Source: DAOTYE01 sp034434915
GTDB lineage: Bacteria; Chloroflexota; Dehalococcoidia; Dehalococcoidales; RBG-16-60-22
Direction: 5' to 3'
Length of the DNA stretch: 44,705 bases
NCBI GenBank assembly: GCA_034434915.1
Contig: DAOTYE010000013.1
Location: 1-44,705, forward strand
In this document: one piece after another, positions 1 to 7,957 of the stretch
Position numbering within the stretch: the first letter of the stretch is position 1
Layout: every line of letters begins with the position of its first letter
Translations under genes and position numbers: made by a program
The notes under the pieces: generated by a model
What the model was told of the DNA's origin: nothing
What the model saw: the letters and a program-made list of their open reading frames with translations, nothing else
Databases searched by the model: none

Positions 1-668
1 AACTCCTCAAGGTTGATGCTTACGAACGTTAAATAGTCCCCCGCCTGGAATAGCGCTGGCGGTTCGCGTGTGGCATCAAAAATGTTCAGCGGCGTCCTGC
101 CGATGATGCGCCATCCGCCCGGGCTTTCCACCGGGTAGATGCCGGTCTGATTTCCGGCAATCCCCACTGAACCTTTGGGAATCTTGGCACGCGGGGTGTC
201 CAGTCGCGGCGCGGCGATTTGGGAAGACATGCCCCCGAGGTAAGGAAATCCCGGCAGAAAGCCTATCATGTAGATGAGGTAGGGCCTTCCGGCATGTATT
301 TTGATGACTTCATCAGCGCTCAGGTGGTTGTGCTCAGCGACAAACTCTAAATCCGGTCCGAATTCGCCCCCATAAATCGTGGGAATCTCAATAACTCTGG
401 GCTTAACCGTGGTGTCTTCTGCCTGCGGCTGGGCAAGGTGGTAGAGCTTGTCCTTCAGTGCGCTGAGGCTGATTCTCAGCGGGTCAAAGTAGACCAGGAG
501 CGAGCGGTAGGTGGGTACAGCCTCTATAATGCCTTCGGGTTTCTCTCCTGCAATCGCCTGCATCAGTCTTTTCACACGGAGGTTGATTGCCGGGTCAATG
601 GCATCGCCGAACTCAACGAAGAGGGCTTTATCGCCGCCGGGCAAGAATTTCGGTTCCCTGTACATCAT
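1..668 (-). CDS. pxpB: 5-oxoprolinase subunit PxpB (KipI family), 3' end beyond left edge
   Basis: Reading the minus strand from the ATG at 668 gives an open frame to the window edge (about 222 residues visible). It contains the KipI/allophanate-hydrolase-subunit-1 signature GFLPGFPYLGGM and the following PRLDTPRAKIPKGSVGIAG stretch. PxpB works with PxpA and PxpC in ATP-dependent opening of 5-oxoproline to glutamate. It starts 9 bases after the pxpA stop, so the two are co-transcribed; pxpC would be expected just outside the window. A second ATG follows immediately (665); the ribosome binding site is weak, suggesting translation coupled to pxpA. The C-terminus is not visible. Confidence 0.9.
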   Translation of the reverse strand, partial: MMYREPKFLPGGDKALFVEFGDAIDPAINLRVKRLMQAIAGEKPEGIIEAVPTYRSLLVYFDPLRISLSALKDKLYHLAQPQAEDTTVKPRVIEIPTIYGGEFGPDLEFVAEHNHLSADEVIKIHAGRPYLIYMIGFLPGFPYLGGMSSQIAAPRLDTPRAKIPKGSVGIAGNQTGIYPVESPGGWRIIGRTPLNIFDATREPPALFQAGDYLTFVSINLEE

Positions 669-677
669 GGTGGGATA

Positions 678-1442
678 TTAGAGAAACGTGCCCATGGGCA
701 CTACCTCAACCCCGGCGTCTGCCATACTCTCTCTGAGCAATCTGGCAAGCTCAACCGCGCCGGGAGTATCGCCGTGGAGGCAGATAGTGTCAGCCCTGAT
801 GCTGATTTCCTGCCCATTGATGGCTGTTGCCTTTCCTTCTGTGACCATCTTCAGGCTGGCGGCAACGACCTTCTGCGGGTCTTTAATCACCGCGCCGGGT
901 TTGTCCCGGGAGACGAGGGAGCCGTCAGGATTGAGGGCGCGGTCGGCGAAGACTTCACTGGCTATCCTCAAGCCAAGCTCCCTGCCGACTTTAAGCCAGA
1001 CTGACCCTGCCAGCCCTACCAGAATGAGCTTCTTATCAATCTCATGTACTGCTTCAGCTACCGCCCTGGCGATTGCTTCATTGGCGGCACCCATGTTGTA
1101 GAGGGCGCCGTGAGGTTTGATGTGCTGGAGGCGCTTGGACCTGGTGAAAGCTTGCAGGGCGCCTATCTGGTAGGTGACATAGTTCTTGACTTCGTCTGGC
1201 GTTACTTTCATCTCCCTCCGCCCGAAGCCGATGAGGTCAGGCAGGCTGGGATGAGCGCCGATACCCACGCCCGCTTTTTCGGCAAGGCTCACGGTATGCT
1301 TCATCCACATGGGGTCGCCGGCATGGAAGCCGCAGGCGATATTCGCCGAAGTAATATAAGGCATCAACTGCTCATCAAAACCGAGCTTGTATGTGCCGAA
1401 GCTTTCCCCCAGGTCGCAGTTGAAGTCAATTTTTTTAGCCGT
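678..1442 (-). CDS. pxpA: 5-oxoprolinase subunit PxpA (LamB/YcsF), probable ACG start
   Basis: LamB/YcsF-family protein with the family opening KIDFNCDLGESFG, then SANIACGFHAGDP, IGAHPSLPDLIGFGRR, KPHGALYN and a C-terminal CLHGDTPGAVELA. It is the catalytic-side subunit of the PxpABC 5-oxoprolinase that recycles pyroglutamate to glutamate. Start choice: an ATG exists at 1481, but it lies inside the upstream gene with no ribosome binding site. A perfect AAGGAGG (1448-1454) sits just after the upstream stop codon, five bases before an in-frame ACG (1440-1442), and starting there places Met-Ala-Lys-Lys exactly where family members begin. The ACG start is therefore favoured (254 residues); the ATG form would be 267. 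Confidence 0.85.
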   Translation of the reverse strand, partial: TAKKIDFNCDLGESFGTYKLGFDEQLMPYITSANIACGFHAGDPMWMKHTVSLAEKAGVGIGAHPSLPDLIGFGRREMKVTPDEVKNYVTYQIGALQAFTRSKRLQHIKPHGALYNMGAANEAIARAVAEAVHEIDKKLILVGLAGSVWLKVGRELGLRIASEVFADRALNPDGSLVSRDKPGAVIKDPQKVVAASLKMVTEGKATAINGQEISIRADTICLHGDTPGAVELARLLRESMADAGVEVVPMGTFL

Positions 1443-1458
1443 AGTGTCCTCCTTGAAG

Positions 1459-2241
1459 CTAGAGAACGGATAAATCTTCATCCAGCAGGTCAGTGATGAA
1501 CATATAGCCCGGGGAATGGGTAATCATCAGCGGCGGTTTTGATTTCAGCGCCACTGCCTGCGGGGTCACGCCGCAAGCCCAGAAGACGGGCACCTCATCA
1601 TCTTTTACCTCAACCGCGTCCCCGTAGTCCGGTTTGGACAGGTCTTTGATGCCGATTTTCTGCGGGTCGCCGATGTGCACCGGAGCGCCGTGCACCGCCG
1701 GGAAGCGGGATGTTATCTGGACAGCTCGCACCACTTTAGTGCGGTGGATGGGGCGCATCGTCACCACCAGTGGACCGGAAAAGACGCCTGCGGGCACAGT
1801 GGGGATGCTGGTGACAAACATGGAGACGTTTTTATTTTCCTCAATGTGGCGCAGGGAGATGCCTGCCCGCAGCAGTGCCGTCTCAAAGGTGAAACTGCAC
1901 CCCAGCAGGAATGAAACGAGTTCGCTGTTCCAGTAGGCGCGGATGTCTCTTTCCTCTTTGTCCAGCTTGCCGTCCTTATAAATGCGGTAGCGCGGAATAT
2001 CAATCCTGATGTCCGCTTTCGGCGCCGTCAGCACAGGCTCATAGTTGCCCGGCTCCAGCACTTCCAGCACCGGGCAGGGCTTGGGGTTGCGCTGGCAGAA
2101 GAGGAAGAAATCAAAAGCAAGCTCTCTGGGTAGGATGACAAGGTTCGCCTGTGTGTATCCCGGCGCCAGCCCGCAGGTGGGGCGGATGAGCTTACCACTG
2201 CGGATAAGCGCGCGCACTTCTTTGGGATGCTGTGGAATCAT
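1459..2241 (-). CDS. D-glutamate cyclase family protein (DUF1445, YcsI-like putative hydro-lyase)
   Basis: 260 residues, complete. The sequence matches the DUF1445/YcsI pattern: an N-terminal PxEVRxLIRxGxxxxPTxGLAPGYxQANL segment, central NVSMFVTSIP and GPLVVTMRPI, and a C-terminal FWACGVTPQAVA ... ITHSPGYMFITD. A relative in this superfamily converts D-glutamate to 5-oxo-D-proline. Its position directly upstream of pxpA and pxpB (its stop precedes the pxpA ribosome binding site) supports a role in pyroglutamate/glutamate handling. The substrate here is not established; the neighbourhood is the main argument. Confidence 0.8.
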   Translation of the reverse strand: MIPQHPKEVRALIRSGKLIRPTCGLAPGYTQANLVILPRELAFDFFLFCQRNPKPCPVLEVLEPGNYEPVLTAPKADIRIDIPRYRIYKDGKLDKEERDIRAYWNSELVSFLLGCSFTFETALLRAGISLRHIEENKNVSMFVTSIPTVPAGVFSGPLVVTMRPIHRTKVVRAVQITSRFPAVHGAPVHIGDPQKIGIKDLSKPDYGDAVEVKDDEVPVFWACGVTPQAVALKSKPPLMITHSPGYMFITDLLDEDLSVL

Positions 2242-2323
2242 CGCTCTTTTCTCAAAACAACGTTACTTCATTCTAATTCGCAGAAGCAAAGGTGTCAATG
2301 CGCTGGCTTGTTGGTTTTATTAT

Positions 2324-3022
2324 TTACGGTTTCCAGACTTCCCACACTTTCCCGACCAACTGCGGGCCGGGTTTCAGCGTGACCTGCCCCGGCTGCCAGC
2401 CTGAGGGGGTTACTTCTCCGGTGGCGCGCACATGCTGGAACGCTTTCACCTGGCGCATCAGTTCATCGGGGTTCCGCCCCACCTCAGGCGTGAGCACCTC
2501 CATCGCCCGGATAATAAAATCCGGGTCAATAATGAAGCGCCCGCGGATGTCCACGCCTGCGGCTTCATCGTACACACCATATACTTTCCCGATTTTGCCT
2601 CCGCCATCTGAGAGCATGGGGAAGGCAACGCCGCCTTCCACCATCTTGGACAACTCTTGCTCTTGCCAGATTTTGTGTACGAAGCGACTGTCTGTGCTCA
2701 TTGCCAGGACTTCAACCCCCAGTGCTTTGAATTCTTCATAGCGCGCAGCGACCGCTGCCAACTCCGTGGGTCAGACAAAGGTGAAATCACCGGGGTAAAA
2801 GCAGAGGATAATCCATTTCCCCTTGTAATCTGAAAGCTTGACGGGCTGAAAGCCCTTGCCGGCAATGAAGGCATTCGCTTCAAAATCAGGGGCTTCCTGT
2901 CCCACACGTGCCGTCATCATTCTTGCCTCCTTTAACACTGGGGTCTCTGCTGCTTGAGCAGTGGACTCAGGAACAATGGGACCGCGAGCTGGTTTGACGC
3001 AACCGTCTTTCATCTCTGGCAT
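2324..3022 (-). CDS. Selenocysteine-containing peroxiredoxin (UGA read as Sec)
   Basis: Two adjacent minus-strand frames are one gene interrupted by an in-frame TGA (2771-2773) exactly at the peroxidatic position: upstream reads FYPGDFTFV, then TGA, then PTELAAVAARYEEF. AhpC/Prx1 peroxiredoxins have FTFVCPTE here, so UGA replaces the catalytic Cys codon and is read as selenocysteine (Sec84 of 232). A SECIS-like hairpin follows. The enzyme would reduce H2O2 and organic hydroperoxides. The C-terminal region (EVTPSGWQPG) has Thr where 2-Cys enzymes have the resolving Cys, and no Cys occurs after Sec. Two equally good start sites exist, ATG 3022 and ATG 2920, each with an AAGGAGG five bases upstream; the shorter form places Sec at residue 50, as in classical AhpC. 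It lies in a minus-strand run after the Mrp gene. Confidence 0.9.
2745..2773 (-). promoter_or_regulatory. UGA codon plus bacterial SECIS-like hairpin
   Basis: Downstream of the in-frame TGA (2771-2773), after 12 bases, comes a perfect 5-bp stem GCAGC (2754-2758) / GCTGC (2745-2749) enclosing the four-base loop GGTC (2750-2753). The loop sequence and its 17-base distance from the UGA closely resemble the E. coli fdhF SECIS as I recall it (GGUC apical loop, about 18 bases). In bacteria this element, inside the coding region, recruits SelB with Sec-tRNA. The lower stem is not obvious by eye. Confidence 0.8.
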
Positions 3023-3052
3023 ACCTGCCTCCTTCTTATTTTCTACCGTTCA

Positions 3053-3075
3053 GTGGAGGCTTAGCTCGCCTCCAC
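3053..3075. other. Intercistronic hairpin between mrp and peroxiredoxin genes
   Basis: Perfect 8-bp inverted repeat GTGGAGGC / GCCTCCAC with a 7-base loop, directly after the mrp stop codon. There is no T-run on the minus strand after it, so it is not an intrinsic terminator; it may mark mRNA processing or stabilise the upstream message. Confidence 0.45.
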
Positions 3076-3076
3076 G

Positions 3077-4072
3077 TTACTGTGTCAGGGCTTGGGACAG
3101 GTTCCGGGCAAAGGCATTATACACCTCACTATCATAGCTCTCAATACCTCCCTCATCGCATAGTTTAGCCAGCTCCGGGTCTATTGGTAGCTGTCCCAGA
3201 AGCGGAGCGTGTGCCGCCTTTGCCATCTCTTCTCCACGGCTTCTGCCAAAAAGCTCAATTTTCTTACCTGACTCAGGTGATTGCAGATAGCTCATGTTTT
3301 CTATCACGCCTAAAATGGGTTTCTTCATCTGCTGAGCCATTTTTACTGCTTTTCTGACCACCATTGCCGTCAGGTCCTGTGGCGTAAAGACAATGATTAT
3401 CCCGTTTACCGGCAGGGTCTGCATCACCGTGAGCGGCGCGTCTGCTGTCCCCGGCGGCAGGTCAACAATCAGGTAATCCAACTTCCCCCAGAGCACCTCC
3501 TCCCAGAACTGGGTGATAGCCCTGCCAATGAGCGGACCGCGCCAGATGACGGCGTCATCTTCACTGGGCAAAATAAGGTTGATGGACATGATTTCAATGC
3601 CCGTCCGAGAAGATACTGGCAAAACCGCAATCTCATTGCCAGCGGGTCTGGCACTGACGCCGAACATCCTGGGAATGCTCGGTCCGGTGATATCAGCATC
3701 CAGGATACCCACTTCATAGCCCTGCCTCTTGAGAGCGACGGCACTCAGACTTGCCACCAGAGATTTGCCCACGCCTCCCTTGCCGCTCATGATGGCGATG
3801 ACGTTCTTTACCTCGTTCAATTCCTTGGGTTTGCCATCCACAAAGTTCACGATTGTTTCATTGACCCCTTCCAGCATTCTGGCATGGTCTAAAATTTTAT
3901 CTTTTAGCCATCGCTGGGCTCCTTCTGTCAAGCCCGCAGAAGCCACAGAGATGGTTGCCTTATGGTCGGCAATCGCAATGTCCCTGATTAAGTTCATCTT
4001 GACCAGGCTGCGCATGACACCGGGCACCAGCACTGATTCAAGATTTTCCATTACTTGCTTTTGTGTCGGCAT
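3077..4072 (-). CDS. mrp: Mrp/ApbC family Fe-S carrier-type P-loop ATPase
   Basis: 331 residues. The N-terminal ~85 residues resemble the DUF59/MIP18 domain (VMENLESVLVPGV). The NTPase core carries the deviant Walker A MSGKGGVGKS, then DADITGPSIPRMFG, the conserved WRGPLIG...QFWEEVLWGKLDYLIVDLPPGTADA, and IENMSYL. Mrp/NBP35 proteins bind and transfer [4Fe-4S] clusters to apo-enzymes. Here the segment after ENMSYL, where many members have a CPxC cluster ligand pair, reads QSPESG and has no Cys; the only Cys seen is in LCDEGG near the C-terminus. It sits 15 bases after the ABC permease gene and is followed by the peroxiredoxin. Confidence 0.88.
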   Translation of the reverse strand: MPTQKQVMENLESVLVPGVMRSLVKMNLIRDIAIADHKATISVASAGLTEGAQRWLKDKILDHARMLEGVNETIVNFVDGKPKELNEVKNVIAIMSGKGGVGKSLVASLSAVALKRQGYEVGILDADITGPSIPRMFGVSARPAGNEIAVLPVSSRTGIEIMSINLILPSEDDAVIWRGPLIGRAITQFWEEVLWGKLDYLIVDLPPGTADAPLTVMQTLPVNGIIIVFTPQDLTAMVVRKAVKMAQQMKKPILGVIENMSYLQSPESGKKIELFGRSRGEEMAKAAHAPLLGQLPIDPELAKLCDEGGIESYDSEVYNAFARNLSQALTQ

Positions 4073-4087
4073 AAGACTCCTCTCAAT

Positions 4088-4819
4088 CTAGGTGAACCTC
4101 CTCGCCAGCAACTTTGTCGCTGGCAGAACCAGAACCGGAATAAGAACAACAAGGACAACTATATCAATAGCAATGTGAACCATGCCGGCGCCGCCGAAAG
4201 CCTGCCTCAGCCCGTCAACGGTGTAGGTCAGTGGCAAGACATAGGCAACCTGCTGCAATATCGGAGGCAGGGAAGCAACCGGAGTGAAGACGCCGCTCAG
4301 AAAGACCATCAGGAAGCGAGGCAAATTAGCCAGTGTCTGCGCTTCAAATACCTCTCTGACCAGGACGCATATCAGCGCCCCCAGAGCTGAGAACAGCAGG
4401 AGTGATGGTAGCAGAATCATGAGAAGATAGAAAGCGTTAACGTGGAAAAGTCCCAGTGCAAGGACGGCGGCAAGAGTTATCACGGCGCTTATCACCAGCC
4501 CGAAGATGGCACCCCCCGTTACCTTCCCCAGAAGCACGCTTGTCAATGTCACCGGCGCCAGGAGCAATCTCTCCAGCGAGCCGAGGCGGAGCTCAAAATT
4601 GATGACCACGGCTTCCATGGCCGTGGTGCTGAAGAGGACGCTCATGGCAATGAGCCCGGGGACAAGTTCCTCAAAGTTGCGCGGATTTCGCAAGTAGAAA
4701 GCCAGTATCCAAGCGACCGGAAAGACAATGCCCCAGCTAATCGCCGGCGGCTTAAGATAGTAGGTCTTCATGTCCTTCAAGGCAATGTAGTAGATGCCGC
4801 GCAGGCTTTCATACCACAT
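4088..4819 (-). CDS. ABC-2 type transporter permease
   Basis: 243 residues with about six hydrophobic segments and the ABC-2 arrangement: a cytosolic start (MWYESLRGIYYIALKDMKTYYLK), a first membrane helix, a conserved LERLLLAPVTLTSVLLGK loop, and a late LPPILQQVAYVLPLTYTVDGLRQAF segment typical of DrrB/NodJ-like exporters. It begins directly after the stop of the ATPase gene upstream (4820) and must pair with it. Substrate unknown; drugs, lipids or polysaccharides are possible for this family. Confidence 0.88.
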   Translation of the reverse strand: MWYESLRGIYYIALKDMKTYYLKPPAISWGIVFPVAWILAFYLRNPRNFEELVPGLIAMSVLFSTTAMEAVVINFELRLGSLERLLLAPVTLTSVLLGKVTGGAIFGLVISAVITLAAVLALGLFHVNAFYLLMILLPSLLLFSALGALICVLVREVFEAQTLANLPRFLMVFLSGVFTPVASLPPILQQVAYVLPLTYTVDGLRQAFGGAGMVHIAIDIVVLVVLIPVLVLPATKLLARRFT

Positions 4820-5782
4820 CTATTTGCCTCCTTTCTCTGCCGCCATCACCAGCGGGCTCAAACCAGTGAGCTTGACGAAGGCGTCTTCCAGGGTCGGCTT
4901 TAGGCTGTTTACTGAAGCCACCTCGTTCCCTGTCTCCGCGGCGTAGCCGAGAACTACCTTGAGCACCTGGTCCAGCTCGCCGCCATAGATTCTCACTTTG
5001 TCATTGACCTTCACCACCATCAGTTCAGGCAGTTTTTTAGCCAGTTCCTGCGCCGCCCCCGGGACAGGTTTCCTGAATGAAACCTCAAGCGCCGGCTTCT
5101 CTTCTGCCATAGACTTCAGCTTGCCAGGTGTTTCCGTAGCGATAATCCTCCCCTTGACTAACAGCGCAATTCGGTCGCACAGGATATCCGCCTCTTCCAG
5201 GTAGTGCGTGGTGAGAAAGACGGTGATGCCGGCTTCTTTTAGCTTCCTGACTATGCCGCGCAATTTACGCGCCGCCATCACATCCAGTCCTACTGTGGGC
5301 TCATCAAGAAAGAGGAGGCGTGGTTTATGGACGAGTGCGGCGGCGATGGTCAGTGCCCGTTTCATTCCCCGTGAATAGGTGACAAACTTGGAGTCTTTTC
5401 TTTCATAGAGACCAAAGGTCTTAAGGAGCTCCTCAGCTCTTGGTCGGCGCTCATAGGGTGGCACACCGTAGAGCTGTCCCATGAAGACGAGGTTGTCCAG
5501 ACCAGTAAGCTCATCATACATATTGGAGCGTTCAGGCACCACACCAAAGCTTTTTTTCGCCTTCACAATCTCGGAGCTTATGTCACAACCGAGGACGCGA
5601 GCATTACCGGTGTCAGGTTTAGAGAGGCCGGTGAGCATGCGGAGGGTAGTGGTCTTGCCGGCGCCGTTGGGACCGAGGAAGCCGAAGACTTCCCCCTCTT
5701 CAACCTCAAAGCTGATACCATCAACGGCGACCACGCCGTCATAGGTCTTGGTCAAGCCAGAGACTTCAATCGCCTTTGCCAT
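4820..5782 (-). CDS. ABC transporter ATP-binding protein (DrrA/CcmA type)
   Basis: 320 residues. Walker A GPNGAGKTT (about residue 37), signature TYSRGMKRALTIA, Walker B LLFLDEPTVGLD and switch His in TTHYLEEAD are all intact. A C-terminal extension of ~100 residues, as in DrrA-like proteins, follows the ABC domain. It energises the ABC-2 permease encoded immediately downstream. It follows the NifX-like gene by 13 bases in the same minus-strand run, so it may be expressed with the redox/metal cluster, though a functional link is not shown. Confidence 0.9.
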   Translation of the reverse strand: MAKAIEVSGLTKTYDGVVAVDGISFEVEEGEVFGFLGPNGAGKTTTLRMLTGLSKPDTGNARVLGCDISSEIVKAKKSFGVVPERSNMYDELTGLDNLVFMGQLYGVPPYERRPRAEELLKTFGLYERKDSKFVTYSRGMKRALTIAAALVHKPRLLFLDEPTVGLDVMAARKLRGIVRKLKEAGITVFLTTHYLEEADILCDRIALLVKGRIIATETPGKLKSMAEEKPALEVSFRKPVPGAAQELAKKLPELMVVKVNDKVRIYGGELDQVLKVVLGYAAETGNEVASVNSLKPTLEDAFVKLTGLSPLVMAAEKGGK

Positions 5783-5795
5783 AATCCTGTCTTTC

Positions 5796-6194
5796 TTAGT
5801 GTAACCTTTCCATGAGGTTGGGCAGTTTCTCTTCCAGGTATAGTTTCACTGCTTCATCAATGTTGTTTACATCAGTAGCTACGACTTTGATGCCGCGGCT
5901 TCTCAGGCTGTCATAGGCGCCCCACCCCATGCCGCCGGCAATCAGCACATCACAATCCGCGATTGTGTCCGCCATGTTATTATGTCTTACCTGAGCCCCG
6001 GCATCATAGCCGTGTTTTTCTTCACCAGAGGTATGCGGCGGATGGTGTGCCGCAAAGGTATGGTGCCCGGCTTTGTCCCGCCTTTCCCTGCCCATGATTT
6101 CCCCATTCTCAATTGTGAAGACAACATAGTATGGTGCCCTGCCGAAGTGCTGGCTGATGGTAGTCTCATTCTCCGTGACGACTGCTATCTTCAT
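5796..6194 (-). CDS. NifX/NafY-like (dinitrogenase Fe-Mo cofactor family) protein
   Basis: 132 residues. Opens MKIAVVTENETTISQHFGRAP and contains DCDVLIAGGMGWGAYDSLRSRGIKV, the hallmark of the NifX/NifB-C-terminal fold that binds Fe-Mo cofactor precursors in nitrogen fixers. A His-rich insert (HHTFAAHHPPH, residues ~44-54) could bind metal. No nif genes are in view, so this is one of the widespread stand-alone members of anaerobes, of unknown cofactor. It lies 30 bases after the ferredoxin-ATPase pair, with a second NifX-like gene further upstream in the same run. Confidence 0.85.
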   Translation of the reverse strand: MKIAVVTENETTISQHFGRAPYYVVFTIENGEIMGRERRDKAGHHTFAAHHPPHTSGEEKHGYDAGAQVRHNNMADTIADCDVLIAGGMGWGAYDSLRSRGIKVVATDVNNIDEAVKLYLEEKLPNLMERLH

Positions 6195-6224
6195 GGAAAA
6201 ACTCCTTTCTGTTTCTTTATTGGT

Positions 6225-7100
6225 CTACTCGTCCTTCTGAACGCCATCAAGCATCATGACCACATTATGCCAGAGATGGCGGATTTCCCGGCTTGCTGTT
6301 CCTTCGGAATAAACCACCACTGGCACGCCGTGGGCAATCGCCTCGGTAACGGCGGCGTCAAAGGGAACCCTGGCAACGACTTTAACGTTTTCATCATCGC
6401 AGAAGCGTTCAATCTGTCTGGTATTCTCACCATTGATGTCATACTTATTGATGCAGACTGCCGTCGGCACATTGAAATGCTGGCATAGCTGTAATACCCG
6501 CTCCAGGTCATGCATCCCGGAGAGCGTGGGCTCAGTTACCAGCAGGGCGAGGCTGGCTCCGGAAAGCGAGGAGATGACCGGACAGCCTATGCCCGGCGGA
6601 CCATCGCTGATGATTAGGTCGGCTTTCTGCGTCTCAGCAATTTGCCTCGCCTGTTTTCTGATGAGGGCTACCAGCTTGCCGGAGTTTTCCTGTGCTACGC
6701 CCAGCTCAGCATGAACGAGCGTGCCGTAGTCTGTATCAGAGCGATGCCAGTGCCCTGACATGGTCTTCTGCATGGTGATGGCATTCTCAGGACAGATGCG
6801 GGCACAGAAACCGCAGCCTTCACAGGAAACCTGGTCAATGGTGAAATCGCTAATCGCCTCAAAGCGGCATCGTTCTACGCAAAGTCCACATCTGGTGCAT
6901 CTTTTCTGGTCAATGATTGCTACCTGTCCGCTCCAGAACTCATGAGTTTCACGAACCGAAGGTTTGAGGATAAGGTGCAGGTCAGCGGCATCCACGTCAC
7001 AGTCCACCAGCACCTTGTTTTCCGCCAGCACAGCGAAGGCACCGGCGATGCTTGTTTTCCCTGTACCACCTTTACCGCTTAGGACAACGATTTCCTTCAC
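6225..7100 (-). CDS. MinD-superfamily P-loop ATPase with inserted 2x[4Fe-4S] ferredoxin domain (second of pair)
   Basis: 291 residues from GTG 7100, chosen because CAGGAGAG lies just upstream and the protein then begins VKEIVVLSGKGGTGKTS. Further upstream frame is non-homologous sequence inside the neighbouring gene. Deviant Walker A SGKGGTGKT, DCDVDAADLH, then a ferredoxin insert with two clusters (CTRCGLCVERC and CEGCGFCARIC), then SDGPPGIGCPVISS and VTEPTLSGMHDLERV. The pairing with a close paralogue overlapping by 29 bases suggests a heterodimer. Such pairs co-occur with NifX-like and DUF134 genes in anaerobes; the role (electron-dependent cofactor or metal handling) is inferred. Confidence 0.88.
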   Translation of the reverse strand: MKEIVVLSGKGGTGKTSIAGAFAVLAENKVLVDCDVDAADLHLILKPSVRETHEFWSGQVAIIDQKRCTRCGLCVERCRFEAISDFTIDQVSCEGCGFCARICPENAITMQKTMSGHWHRSDTDYGTLVHAELGVAQENSGKLVALIRKQARQIAETQKADLIISDGPPGIGCPVISSLSGASLALLVTEPTLSGMHDLERVLQLCQHFNVPTAVCINKYDINGENTRQIERFCDDENVKVVARVPFDAAVTEAIAHGVPVVVYSEGTASREIRHLWHNVVMMLDGVQKDE

Positions 7101-7938
7101 GAGCTCTCTCCTGAATAGCATCAAAAAGGTGAACGAACTGGACTTTCCATTGCGGCATGCCTTCCGCCAGCGTGATGCCGCGGGAATAGAGGCGGGCAAT
7201 CTCCATGTCAAAAGGAATGGTGAGCATGACGGGAATATCTTCTTTACGGCAATAGTCTTCAACGCCGCTATCCCCGACACCGGCACGGTTTAGCACAACT
7301 CCACATGGTATCTGAAGCTCCTTGACCACCGCCACCGCGAGTTTGAGGTCATGCAGACCGAAGGGAGTCGGCTCGGTGACCAGCAGGCAGAAATCGCTGT
7401 TTCTCACTGATGCCACCATGGGGCAGGAAGTCCCAGGCGATACGTCAATGATGTTAACGCACTGTGAAAGAATGTATTTTTTCACTCTTTTGATAACCGG
7501 TACGGGCATCGGTTCACCAACCGAAAGCTTGCCGTGGACAAAGTGAATATCACAGGCATCACCAGTCTCCACCATGCCTATCTCTTTTGGCTCATATGAG
7601 ATTGCCCTGACTGGACAGAGATAGCCGCAGGCACCGCAGCCATGGCAAAGCTGTGGAAAAACGAGGATATTTTTTGGGAAAACGGCAATAGCACGATAAG
7701 CACACACATCAGCACACATGCCACAGTAATTGCAATTTATTTCATCTACTCTGGGCATGGGCAGGCACACTATTTCACAGCCGGTGAGGTCAGGTCGCAA
7801 CAGAATGTGGTCGTTTGGCTCTTCCACATCGCAGTCCAGAATCTGCACTTTATGTGACTCTTTAAGTGATAGGGCAAGGCTGGTGGCGACAAGTGTCTTG
7901 CCTGTGCCGCCCTTGCCGCTGGCAACCGAAATAATCAT
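7072..7938 (-). CDS. MinD-superfamily P-loop ATPase with inserted 2x[4Fe-4S] ferredoxin domain (first of pair)
   Basis: 288 residues. MIISVASGKGGTGKT carries the deviant Walker A; DCDVEEPNDH follows; the ferredoxin insert has CNYCGMCADVC and CHGCGACGYLC, enough for two [4Fe-4S] clusters; DVSPGTSCPMVAS and TEPTPFGLHDLKLA complete the ATPase. Its 3' end overlaps the start of the paralogue at 7100, indicating translational coupling and equal stoichiometry. Likely cytosolic. The ATPase plus ferredoxin layout resembles Mrp/NifH-like carriers; the client is unknown. Confidence 0.88.
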   Translation of the reverse strand: MIISVASGKGGTGKTLVATSLALSLKESHKVQILDCDVEEPNDHILLRPDLTGCEIVCLPMPRVDEINCNYCGMCADVCAYRAIAVFPKNILVFPQLCHGCGACGYLCPVRAISYEPKEIGMVETGDACDIHFVHGKLSVGEPMPVPVIKRVKKYILSQCVNIIDVSPGTSCPMVASVRNSDFCLLVTEPTPFGLHDLKLAVAVVKELQIPCGVVLNRAGVGDSGVEDYCRKEDIPVMLTIPFDMEIARLYSRGITLAEGMPQWKVQFVHLFDAIQERAREGNRCPKR

Positions 7939-7957
7939 TTCAGCTACCTTTCTGTTT

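Noticed and set aside
438..1496. Plus-strand open frames opposite pxpA and pxpB
   Set aside because: Shadows of the minus-strand 5-oxoprolinase genes.
2242..2323. Possible separate small gene for the C-terminal half of the peroxiredoxin
   Set aside because: The two halves share a frame, the TGA is at the catalytic position and the TTG apparent start lies inside the SECIS region.
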